DNA from: Terrabacter sp. MAHUQ-38
GTDB taxonomy: Bacteria; Actinomycetota; Actinomycetes; Actinomycetales; Dermatophilaceae
Direction of reading: 5' to 3'
Length of the DNA stretch: 64,000 bases
Assembly: GCF_014518425.1 (NCBI RefSeq)
Contig: NZ_JACVCU010000005.1
Span: forward strand, 372,678-436,677
Shown: positions 34,879 through 42,071 of the stretch, piece by piece
Numbering within the stretch: the stretch's first letter is position 1
Layout: every line of letters begins with the position of its first letter
The notes under the pieces: model-generated
Told to the model about the DNA's origin: nothing
The model's database searches: none
Seen by the model: only the letters and a program-made list of their open reading frames with translations
Position numbers and translations under genes: made by a program

Positions 34879-35624
34879 GGCTCGATGGGGCGGATCCGCG
34901 CCCCGTACATCGAGTAGAGGCCGGCGTTGTGCGCGTCGCCGTCCGGCGTGTTGGCAGAGACGTACACGGGCACCCGCGCACCGCTCTCCTCGAGGGCCCG
35001 GCAGGTGGCTTCGGTCAACAGCTGCGCGATGAGCACACCGGTCAGGGACGACACGGCACCGATCCGCTCGCCGCCGGCGAGCTGAATCGTGGCGTCGCCT
35101 CGTGGTGCCATGTTGTCGATGACGACGTCCGCGAGATCGACCAGCCGCTGACCCGAACGGGTGCGGGACGTCACCCCGCGCGTGTGGTTGAGCGACGTGA
35201 TCGCGACGAGGCGGTGTCCCCTCTCCGTGACAAGTGACGCCATTTCCACGATGGCGGCGTTGATCCCGGAGTTGGACACGATGACGAACAGGTCGCCGGC
35301 CTCGGGTCGGGCCAGCTCGTAGATGCGCGCAGCCAACCCCGGCTCTCGCTCGTACGTCGGGTCCAGGATGTCCGCCGGGTCGGCGCCGCCGAACATCACT
35401 AGGTCCTTGACGCTGAGCATCCCCACCGACGCGAGTCCACCGGCCCGCGCCGCGAGCTCGAGCGCGACTATCCGGGAGTGTCCTGTCCCGTATGCCTGCA
35501 CGACCCCGCCGTCGCGGATCGCCGTCGCCATGAGCTCCCCGGCCCGGCGCACCTCCCCCAGCTGACTGTCGAGGACGTCGGCTACCACCGACCGTGCGAT
35601 GTTCGCATATTCCAGCTCAGACAA
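34875..35624 (-). CDS. SIS-domain protein (UPF0309-like)
   Basis: 249 aa single SIS domain: AYGTGHSRIVALELAARAGG, LFVIVSNSGINAAIVEMA and NMAPRGDATIQL. The family is related to phosphoheptose isomerase and MurNAc-6-phosphate etherase folds and is uncharacterised; it commonly neighbours sugar importers and BadF-type kinases. It presumably acts on a phosphorylated aminosugar between the kinase and the deaminase. It overlaps the ceramidase-like gene by 8 bp. Confidence 0.8.
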   Translation of the reverse strand: MSELEYANIARSVVADVLDSQLGEVRRAGELMATAIRDGGVVQAYGTGHSRIVALELAARAGGLASVGMLSVKDLVMFGGADPADILDPTYEREPGLAARIYELARPEAGDLFVIVSNSGINAAIVEMASLVTERGHRLVAITSLNHTRGVTSRTRSGQRLVDLADVVIDNMAPRGDATIQLAGGERIGAVSSLTGVLIAQLLTEATCRALEESGARVPVYVSANTPDGDAHNAGLYSMYGARIRPIEP

Positions 35625-36918
35625 CTGACTGCTCCTCTTCCTTGGAGTCGTGCGCCCGACGTGCGAGATCGACGGCGACGTCGACCACGTGCTCCCCGCT
35701 GCCCGGCGCCACGGGGCTCACCAGCACCTCGTAGCCGACGTTCGCGGCGCGGGTGGGCAGATAGCCGAGGTAGCCGTTCGTGTAGCCGAGGACCACCGTC
35801 CGCTCGGGCACGGGCGAGCGGCGACGGATGTCGTTGCCGAGGGACAGGAACAGCTCGGCGGGCACGGCCACGAGCGTCACTCCGGGCAGCTGCGCCACCT
35901 CGACGTCGATCGAGAGCTCGTCCATGTACTCGGAGGCTTGCCGCCGGCTGGCGATCTCGACCCCCTGACGCAGGACATGGAGCAGCCGCGCGTCGCGTGA
36001 ATCCCTACCCCGGGTCCCAGCAGGACTGAGCTCGTTGCTCAGTGCAGACGCGGGCTTCGGCTTGAGGGTGACGGTCTGGGCCTTGGCAACTGTCGCCGCG
36101 GATGCGTCGCCGGCCTCGGCGGGATGTTTCCGCGCGAGGATCTCGTCGAGCGCCGGCGTGACGGCATCCGCGAGCACCTCACCCAAACGCTCGATCTCGG
36201 GCGCGACACGGCCACGACGACTGAACCGCGTGCTGATGTCTCCCGCTGCGCCTGTCGCCGATACCACCCAGGGGCCGCCCGTCTGACGCTCCTGAAGGCG
36301 TCGGAGCAGGGCTCGGCGAATGCCGCCGCAGAGGTCGGCACTCACGCAGGAGTTCTCCGCCCCGAGAACCGTGGGGTGCACCGGCGTCACCACGAGCAGG
36401 CCCTCCACGTGTCCTTTCCTCGACGCCACCACGAGATCGACTGGAACCCCCTGTGGCTCAGTCGCGCTCGCGGTGCGGTCACCCGCAAGACCGGTGACGT
36501 CGACGCGAACCACGTCAACGCGGCTGGCCACCTGCTCCTGGATCGCGAGGCGGACCGCCGCAACGGACGCCTCCACGAGCCTTCCCAGCACTGTGGGCGG
36601 CGTGACGGCGCCGCCGGGGTGGCAGCCGCTCTCCGGGCCCGCGTGTGTATGCGTGGCGGCGACCCATGCGCCGGTGATCGCCAATCGGGCACGGAGTGCT
36701 TCGCGGACCGCGAGGACGGCGTCACGGTTGACGCACACGAGGTCCGCGACGACGAGCGCCCAACGGCTGTCTCGAGAGTCGCCGGCGTCAACGACGATCG
36801 CGTGCACCTCCAACGGGTCTTGGATACCGCCGACGCCGCTGTCTCGGTCGGCGTAGCCGCCCATCGCTTCCCCTGTGGCGACCGGAAGGGGCGCCGTGCC
36901 GTGACCCAGCCGGATCAT
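35617..36918 (-). CDS. Neutral/alkaline ceramidase-like zinc amidase, cytoplasmic
   Basis: 433 aa, shorter than secreted neutral ceramidases (about 650 aa) and without signal peptide or C-terminal Ig domain. The zinc-site pattern of the family is kept: ATHTHAGPESG (two His), VTPVHPTVLG (third His), AGDIS, Glu in VPAELFLSLG and Tyr in GYTNGYLGYLP. Neutral ceramidases hydrolyse an N-acyl amide. Embedded in an aminosugar import/catabolism operon that lacks a recognisable nagA, it may remove an acyl (acetyl) group from a sugar; this is inference. The ATG overlaps the kinase stop by 4 bp. Confidence 0.8.
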   Translation of the reverse strand: MIRLGHGTAPLPVATGEAMGGYADRDSGVGGIQDPLEVHAIVVDAGDSRDSRWALVVADLVCVNRDAVLAVREALRARLAITGAWVAATHTHAGPESGCHPGGAVTPPTVLGRLVEASVAAVRLAIQEQVASRVDVVRVDVTGLAGDRTASATEPQGVPVDLVVASRKGHVEGLLVVTPVHPTVLGAENSCVSADLCGGIRRALLRRLQERQTGGPWVVSATGAAGDISTRFSRRGRVAPEIERLGEVLADAVTPALDEILARKHPAEAGDASAATVAKAQTVTLKPKPASALSNELSPAGTRGRDSRDARLLHVLRQGVEIASRRQASEYMDELSIDVEVAQLPGVTLVAVPAELFLSLGNDIRRRSPVPERTVVLGYTNGYLGYLPTRAANVGYEVLVSPVAPGSGEHVVDVAVDLARRAHDSKEEEQSVV

Positions 36919-37871
36919 GCGGCCGTTCCCTGTCGGGCGATGAGCGGCGCGTACATGCGGTGCTCGCCGTGCCAGCCACGGCGGGCCAGCAGCACCGAAC
37001 CGGACAGGGGATCACCCGACGGTTCGGCGAACTGCAGTCCCGCGGCCTCGACGGCAGCCTGGAAGGGGCGCCTGACCGCGCCTGCACCCGTGAGGAGGCG
37101 GCCGGCATATGACACGCGTGGAGCGTTCGACTCGGCGCCGACGGCGCGTGCTGCCGCCAGTGCGCTGGCGGCGAGTGCCGCGCCGGCCAGGCCGCAGATG
37201 GCGTTCGCGACCTCGTCGCCGGCGTCGGCGTGGCGTGCGACGACGCGAGCGAGCCCGGAGATGAAGGCGACTCGGTCATGGCGTCGATGGAGGCGTTGGA
37301 GCGCTGCAAGGTCTGCGCCTCCAAGAGCCGAGAAGATCTCGTCGCTCATGGTGGTGGGCGCTTCCGTGTGGTCCGCAGCCGCGGCCGCGGCGCGCAGCGC
37401 GCTTCGTCCGATGTCGTAGGCGCTCCCACGGTCGCCCACGATCGGGCCCCAGCCATCGCAGCGGGCCCACCTCCCGTCGGGGGCCACCGCCACCGCGACC
37501 GTCCCGGTGCCGGCCGAGACGACGGTGCCCGGGCCGGCGAGGGCGCCGGCGTGCGCGGTCACCGCGTCGTCGACGAGCACGACCTCGGCCGAGAACATCG
37601 AGGACAGCGCAGCGCCGAGAGCCCTTCTCTCCGCGGACGCACCAGGGAGACCGGTGAGCCCTGCGCACACTCGAGTGGGGACGTCGTCGCGCAGGGCGCC
37701 GGCCGCGGCACGGACGGCCGCCCTGATGGTGTCGAGGTCAGAGTCGGCCTCGGGAGCGTAAGAGAAGCCAGGACCCTCGCCCTGCCAAAGGGTGTTGCCG
37801 GCAGCGTCTGTTGCGCAGACTCGGGTGGCGGACTTTCCCCCGTCGATCCCGATGAACCGCTGCGCGCTCAT
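36915..37871 (-). CDS. BadF/BcrA-family sugar kinase (GlcNAc kinase-like)
   Basis: 318 aa ASKHA-fold ATPase: phosphate 1 motif GIDGGKSATR (8-17), VVLVDDAVTAHAGAL, adenosine motif VVSAGTGTVAVAV and GWGPIVGDRGSAYDIG. The last motif is typical of N-acetylglucosamine kinases of the BadF branch. It should phosphorylate the sugar delivered by the adjacent ABC importer at C6. It overlaps both neighbours by 4 bp. Confidence 0.85.
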   Translation of the reverse strand: MSAQRFIGIDGGKSATRVCATDAAGNTLWQGEGPGFSYAPEADSDLDTIRAAVRAAAGALRDDVPTRVCAGLTGLPGASAERRALGAALSSMFSAEVVLVDDAVTAHAGALAGPGTVVSAGTGTVAVAVAPDGRWARCDGWGPIVGDRGSAYDIGRSALRAAAAAADHTEAPTTMSDEIFSALGGADLAALQRLHRRHDRVAFISGLARVVARHADAGDEVANAICGLAGAALAASALAAARAVGAESNAPRVSYAGRLLTGAGAVRRPFQAAVEAAGLQFAEPSGDPLSGSVLLARRGWHGEHRMYAPLIARQGTAA

Positions 37872-38737
37872 CGGCCGATCCCGGCCGTGAGGCCTGCCAC
37901 GATCTGCTTCGTCGCGAAGACGAACACGAGCACCAGGGGCGCGAGCGCCAGCACAAGCCCGGCGAAGAGCGCTCCGCGGTCCGCCGCGTACTCGCCGATG
38001 AATCGCGTGAGCCCTACCGGAATCGTGTACTTCTCGTCGGAGCGGATGAGCACCAGCGGGTAGAAGAAGTCATTCCAGATCGGCGCGAACTGGAACACCG
38101 TCACGGCGGCGACGGCGGGCCGCATCAGCGGCAGGACGACCGAGCGGAAGATGCGCCACTCGTTGGCACCGTCGATCAGGGCCGCCTCTTCCAGCTCAGG
38201 CGGAACTCCCCGAAGGAAGCCCATGAGGACGAAGACCGAGAAGGGGATGCCGCCCGCCGCATACAGGAGTACGAGGCCGAGACGGCTGTCGATGAGTCCG
38301 GCCGACTCGAACATGTAGAAGACGGGAAGCAGGCCGAGCTTGGCCGGGATCATGAGGCCGGCGATCACATAGGCGGCAAGCACCGCTCCCCCTCGGAAAC
38401 GCCACCGCGAGAGTCCGTAGGCGAGCATGCTCGCGAGGCCGACACAGAGCGCGACGGACGCCACGGACACCAGGGCCGAGTTGAGGAAGTAGGTGGACAA
38501 CGAAGCCGTCTGCCATGCGCGCGCGTAATTGGTCAGCCCTGCGCTGCCGGGGAGGCCGATCGGCTGGCCGAGCAGATCGCTGTTGCTCCGGAACGAGCCG
38601 ATCAGCACGAGCAGGATCGGGCCGAAGGCAACCACCGCGTAGGCGCACAGGAGCAGCTGGACGCCGACCGACCGGGCGGTCGATGGGCGCCGGACGGGTT
38701 GGATCCGGGCGGGTGGCACAGATGCTGCAGCGGTCAC
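37868..38737 (-). CDS. Sugar ABC transporter permease (MalG type)
   Basis: 289 aa with six predicted membrane helices and the EAA loop EEAALIDGANEWRIFRSVVL that docks the ATPase. CUT1-family importers take up oligosaccharides or aminosugars. No ATPase gene is in the operon; such importers in actinobacteria usually share a housekeeping MsiK-type ATPase. It overlaps the first permease and the kinase by 4 bp each. Confidence 0.92.
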   Translation of the reverse strand: MTAAASVPPARIQPVRRPSTARSVGVQLLLCAYAVVAFGPILLVLIGSFRSNSDLLGQPIGLPGSAGLTNYARAWQTASLSTYFLNSALVSVASVALCVGLASMLAYGLSRWRFRGGAVLAAYVIAGLMIPAKLGLLPVFYMFESAGLIDSRLGLVLLYAAGGIPFSVFVLMGFLRGVPPELEEAALIDGANEWRIFRSVVLPLMRPAVAAVTVFQFAPIWNDFFYPLVLIRSDEKYTIPVGLTRFIGEYAADRGALFAGLVLALAPLVLVFVFATKQIVAGLTAGIGR

Positions 38738-39672
38738 AGTTGCACCTCTCGGCGGCGCAGGAGGCGTTCGAGCAGAAGCGCCACGCCGAAGATCAGGACG
38801 AACATCAGCATGGCGACGGCTGAGGACTCACCGATGGCGTTTGAGCCGCCACGGAAGGCGGTTCGGTAGTAGAGGAGTCCGAGGACGTCCATCGACCCCC
38901 CGGGACCCCCGCTCGTGCCGCCCAGGGCGTAGACGAGGTCGAAGACGTTGAAGCAGCCGATGAAGGTGAGCACGGTGATCACCCCGACGGCGGGCATGAG
39001 CAAGGGGAAGCGGATCCTCCAGAACAGCGTCCAAGGGCGGGCCCCGTCGATCTGGGCGGCCTCCTCGAGGGACTGCGGGATGCCACCGAGTGCTGCGCCG
39101 AAGATGAGCAGGGGGCCGCCGATCCACTGCCAGGCGTTGACGAGGATAAGGACGGGCAGGGCCAGGTCGGGCTCACCGAGCCATGGCTGCGCCCAGGACT
39201 CGAGGCTCACTGCCTTGAGCGCGGCGTTGACCGGACCGAAGGTGGGGCTGAGCAGGAGCGACCAGAGGTAGCCCACGATGAGCGGGCTGATCAGGAACGG
39301 CATCGAGAAGAGGGTCTGGAAGAAGCGCTTGCCCCTGGGATTGCGGTGCAGGATCAGGGCCAGACCGAGACCGATGGTGTTCTGGATCGCCATCGTGCCG
39401 ACGAAGAAGAGGACGTTGTGCAGCAGGGCCGCGCCGAGCTCGGAGCTGATCGGGTACCGCGTCAGCACCTCGAGGTAGTTGCCGACTCCGACGAACGGGC
39501 CGCGCGTCGTTCCCTCCCAGGCGAAGAAACCGTAGACGAGTGCAGTGAGCAGCGGGTAGATGACCATCGCTGAGTAGAGCCCGGCGCCGGGGAGGCAGAA
39601 GGCCACGACCCATCGCCAGGCAACGCGGCGGCCCTGTGCTGGGCCGCCGCGTCCGCGGCGACGTCGACTCAC
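38734..39672 (-). CDS. Sugar ABC transporter permease (MalF type)
   Basis: 312 aa. A basic cytoplasmic N-terminus (VSRRRRGRGG) and six helices, with the EAA loop LEEAAQIDGARPWTLFWRIR. It pairs with the MalG-type permease to form the membrane channel for the upstream binding protein. The GTG start at 39672 overlaps the binding-protein stop by 4 bp (GTGA); the longer open frame upstream is a shadow. Confidence 0.92.
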   Translation of the reverse strand: MSRRRRGRGGPAQGRRVAWRWVVAFCLPGAGLYSAMVIYPLLTALVYGFFAWEGTTRGPFVGVGNYLEVLTRYPISSELGAALLHNVLFFVGTMAIQNTIGLGLALILHRNPRGKRFFQTLFSMPFLISPLIVGYLWSLLLSPTFGPVNAALKAVSLESWAQPWLGEPDLALPVLILVNAWQWIGGPLLIFGAALGGIPQSLEEAAQIDGARPWTLFWRIRFPLLMPAVGVITVLTFIGCFNVFDLVYALGGTSGGPGGSMDVLGLLYYRTAFRGGSNAIGESSAVAMLMFVLIFGVALLLERLLRRREVQL

Positions 39673-40958
39673 GACTTCGGCTTGAACCACTGGTCTACAC
39701 CGCGCTGGATCGAGGCCGCCGCCTGCGCCGGGGTGACCTTGCCCAGCACCGCGTTGGAGAGCTCCTTCGAGGCAAGATCCCAGGCGCCCGGGGTCCCGGC
39801 AGAGAAGTACGCGTAGGTCAGGTAGGGACTGGGGTTGGCGGCATAGTCCTTGACGGCCTGTGCCAACACCTCGCCCTTGGGCGTGACACCTGGCACCGGC
39901 GAGATCTGCTGGAGCTCGTCGGTGAAGGCCTGACCGAACTCGGCGCCGGCCATCCAACGCACCAGCTCGAGGGCTGCAGCCTGGTTCGACGTCTTGGACG
40001 ACACGCCGAAGGAGCCGTCGACGAAGCCGGGCACGAGCGTCTTCTGCGAGACCGCGTCCGGAGCGGGTGGCGCGTTGAAGACCCCGATGTTGAGCTGCGG
40101 GTTGGCGGTCTTGAAACCAGCCACTTCCCAGACGCCCCCGGGAAAGGTGGCGGCCTTGCCCGACGCGAACTGAGCCTTGGCGTCGTCGTACCCGACCCCA
40201 GTCGCCTGGGGCTCCCAGTACGGCTTCGTACTCAGCCAGGTGCCGATCGAGGCGACCCACGCCTCGTCGGTGAACTTGCCCTCGCCGCGCAGCATCCTGT
40301 CGCGCTGCTCGATGCCGCCGTAGCGCGTCGCCCCGAAGATCTCCTGTTGGATCGGCAGCATCCACGTGTCGGTCACCGTGGCGGCCACCGGCACGACGCC
40401 GGCCGCCTTGAGCTTGTCGAACCCGGCGGTCATCTCGGCCCACGTCGTGGGCACGGACAGACCGTGCTTCGCGTAGATGTCCTTGTTGTAGATCACGTGC
40501 ATGGTCTGGATGGCGAACGGCACGCCGTAGACCTTCTGGTCCCTGTCGCTGCGCGCTCCGTCGAGCACGTCGGACGAGAACTCCTTCAGCTCGGGCACGG
40601 TCGAGTCGAGCTCGACGAGGGAACCGGCAGCGGCGAGCGGCTGTAGGAGGCCGTAGGACCGCAGTTGGGCGACATCAGGGCCGTTCGTGCCCGTGAGGCC
40701 GGTCTTGAGGATCGTGTCGTACTCGGTGTTCTTGTACGGGACGTACTCGACCGTGACCCCGGGGTGCTTGTCCTCGTAGAGCTTGAAGATCTTCTTGTAT
40801 GCGGCGACGTCCTCCTGCCGCCAGCCCCAGACCTTCAGCGTCACGGGGCCGCCCTGGTCCTCCGTGCTGCCGCTGCCGCCCGCCGTGCCCGGCGAACACG
40901 CGGCCACAACACCAAGCAACACGGCCATCGCGGCGGCCTTCGTCCATCGAGTGCCCAC
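39669..40958 (-). CDS. Sugar ABC transporter substrate-binding lipoprotein
   Basis: 429 aa extracellular solute-binding protein family 1. The lipobox LGVVAAC puts the lipidated Cys at residue 21. The mature protein begins with a Gly/Ser linker, then VTLKVWGWRQEDVAAYKKIF, and has the hinge-region motif YGVPFAIQTMHVIYNKDIY. It delivers a sugar to the two permeases and is the first gene of the seven-gene operon. The DasR-type operator at 41021-41032 lies 63 bp upstream. Ligand unknown; GlcNAc or a GlcNAc-containing oligosaccharide is inferred from the regulator and enzymes. Confidence 0.92.
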   Translation of the reverse strand: MGTRWTKAAAMAVLLGVVAACSPGTAGGSGSTEDQGGPVTLKVWGWRQEDVAAYKKIFKLYEDKHPGVTVEYVPYKNTEYDTILKTGLTGTNGPDVAQLRSYGLLQPLAAAGSLVELDSTVPELKEFSSDVLDGARSDRDQKVYGVPFAIQTMHVIYNKDIYAKHGLSVPTTWAEMTAGFDKLKAAGVVPVAATVTDTWMLPIQQEIFGATRYGGIEQRDRMLRGEGKFTDEAWVASIGTWLSTKPYWEPQATGVGYDDAKAQFASGKAATFPGGVWEVAGFKTANPQLNIGVFNAPPAPDAVSQKTLVPGFVDGSFGVSSKTSNQAAALELVRWMAGAEFGQAFTDELQQISPVPGVTPKGEVLAQAVKDYAANPSPYLTYAYFSAGTPGAWDLASKELSNAVLGKVTPAQAAASIQRGVDQWFKPKS

Positions 40959-41011
40959 GGGGACCTCCCTCGCTCTGCGACCGGTCGATGTGACCTCGTC
41001 GATGGAAAGGA

Positions 41012-41040
41012 CCGTAATACTGGTCTAGACCGCCCGTCAA
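41012..41040 (-). promoter_or_regulatory. Promoter with DasR-type operator, importer operon
   Basis: Minus strand: -35 TTGACG (41040-41035), 17-bp spacer, then a weak -10 TTACGG (41017-41012) or TATTAC two bases earlier. The spacer contains the perfect palindrome GGTCTAGACC (41022-41031) within ACTGGTCTAGACCG. It stands between the divergent binding-protein and regulator genes and can control both. Confidence 0.75.
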
Positions 41041-41133
41041 TGGATACGATGCAATTGGCGACGGGTCGTGAAGCACATACCGATCGGCGGCCGGCGGGCT
41101 AAGTTGTGTCCACCCATCGACGAGGAGGGGCAA

Positions 41134-41913
41134 ATGCCCAGACATCGGCAAGAGGCGACCCTCGACTCACTGGTCACTCGGGTCCCCACGCACGGCCAGA
41201 CCAAGGGTGAGCACATCCTCGAGACACTGCAGTCGTTTGCCCAGGCGACACCTGCTGGCACCCTCCTCCCCTCGGAACGTGCCCTGGCCGACCACTTCCA
41301 TGTCTCCCGAATGACCGTCCGCGGAGCGGTCGACGAACTGGAGAGCAAGGGCTTCGCGAGACGCGTCCCTGGGCGCGGCACGTTCGTCAACCACCCCCAG
41401 CTAACTCATTCCGAGACGTTCCGGTCGTTCAGTGACGATATGCGTCTACGCGGCCTGGAGCCGGGATCCGTTGGCTACCGCGCGTCTACGCGCAGGGCAA
41501 CGCGTTCGATCGCGGCCTCGCTCGGGGTCGAGGTGGGTGCGGAGACCCTGCACATCGAACGCGTCCGCACGGCCGACGGCGAGCCCATGGCGCTCGAGCG
41601 GACGAACGTCTCACTCGAGCGCTTCCCCGGCCTGCGCTCCCAGATGAGCCCCGACCAGTCGCTCTACGACATCATCCAGCGCATCTACAACATCCGGCTG
41701 GAGAGCGCCCGGCAGCGAGTTTCCATCGTTCGACTCTCGGCCCCCGACGCAGTCAAGCTCGCTGTGGCAGAGGGAGAACCCGCCTTCCTGGTCGAGCGCA
41801 CGGCGCTCGACAACATGGGCCGCGTCGTCGAGTTCGGTCGATCGCTCTACCGGGGCGACCGCTACGCCATCGAGATGCATGTCGGCACGCCGGGTGCGCG
41901 GCCGCTCAGCTGA
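41134..41913 (+). CDS. GntR/HutC-family regulator (DasR-like)
   Basis: 259 aa. The N-terminal winged helix (about 26-90) reads LLPSERALADHFHVSRMTVR and RRVPGRGTFV; the C-terminal UTRA effector domain spans about 105-250 (ERFPGLRSQMSPDQSLYDII). HutC-type proteins such as DasR and NagR bind TGGTCTAGACCA-like sites and respond to glucosamine-6-phosphate or GlcNAc-6-phosphate. Three such sites sit in promoters around this gene. The ATG at 41134 has GAGGAGGGG five bases upstream; an upstream in-frame ATG adds only non-family residues. Confidence 0.88.
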   Translation: MPRHRQEATLDSLVTRVPTHGQTKGEHILETLQSFAQATPAGTLLPSERALADHFHVSRMTVRGAVDELESKGFARRVPGRGTFVNHPQLTHSETFRSFSDDMRLRGLEPGSVGYRASTRRATRSIAASLGVEVGAETLHIERVRTADGEPMALERTNVSLERFPGLRSQMSPDQSLYDIIQRIYNIRLESARQRVSIVRLSAPDAVKLAVAEGEPAFLVERTALDNMGRVVEFGRSLYRGDRYAIEMHVGTPGARPLS

Positions 41914-41964
41914 CCCACGACATCACGGCGCCCGCCCCCACCGCACCTGCCACATGGGTGACCA

Positions 41965-41993
41965 TTGACGCCTCTTCTGGTCTAGTCCAGTAT
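41965..41993 (+). promoter_or_regulatory. Promoter with DasR-type operator, GH84 gene
   Basis: Plus strand: -35 TTGACG (41965-41970), 17-bp spacer, -10-like CAGTAT (41988-41993). The operator CTGGTCTAGTCCAG (41977-41990) overlaps spacer and -10; it has one mismatch from a perfect palindrome. It lies about 80 bp upstream of the GH84 start. Confidence 0.7.
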
Positions 41994-42071
41994 CTCGACC
42001 ACGGCACGGGGTCGCATGGGCGATCCGCCTGCTTCGACAGAGGATCGGCCGTCAGCGAACGGAGCACGTCA

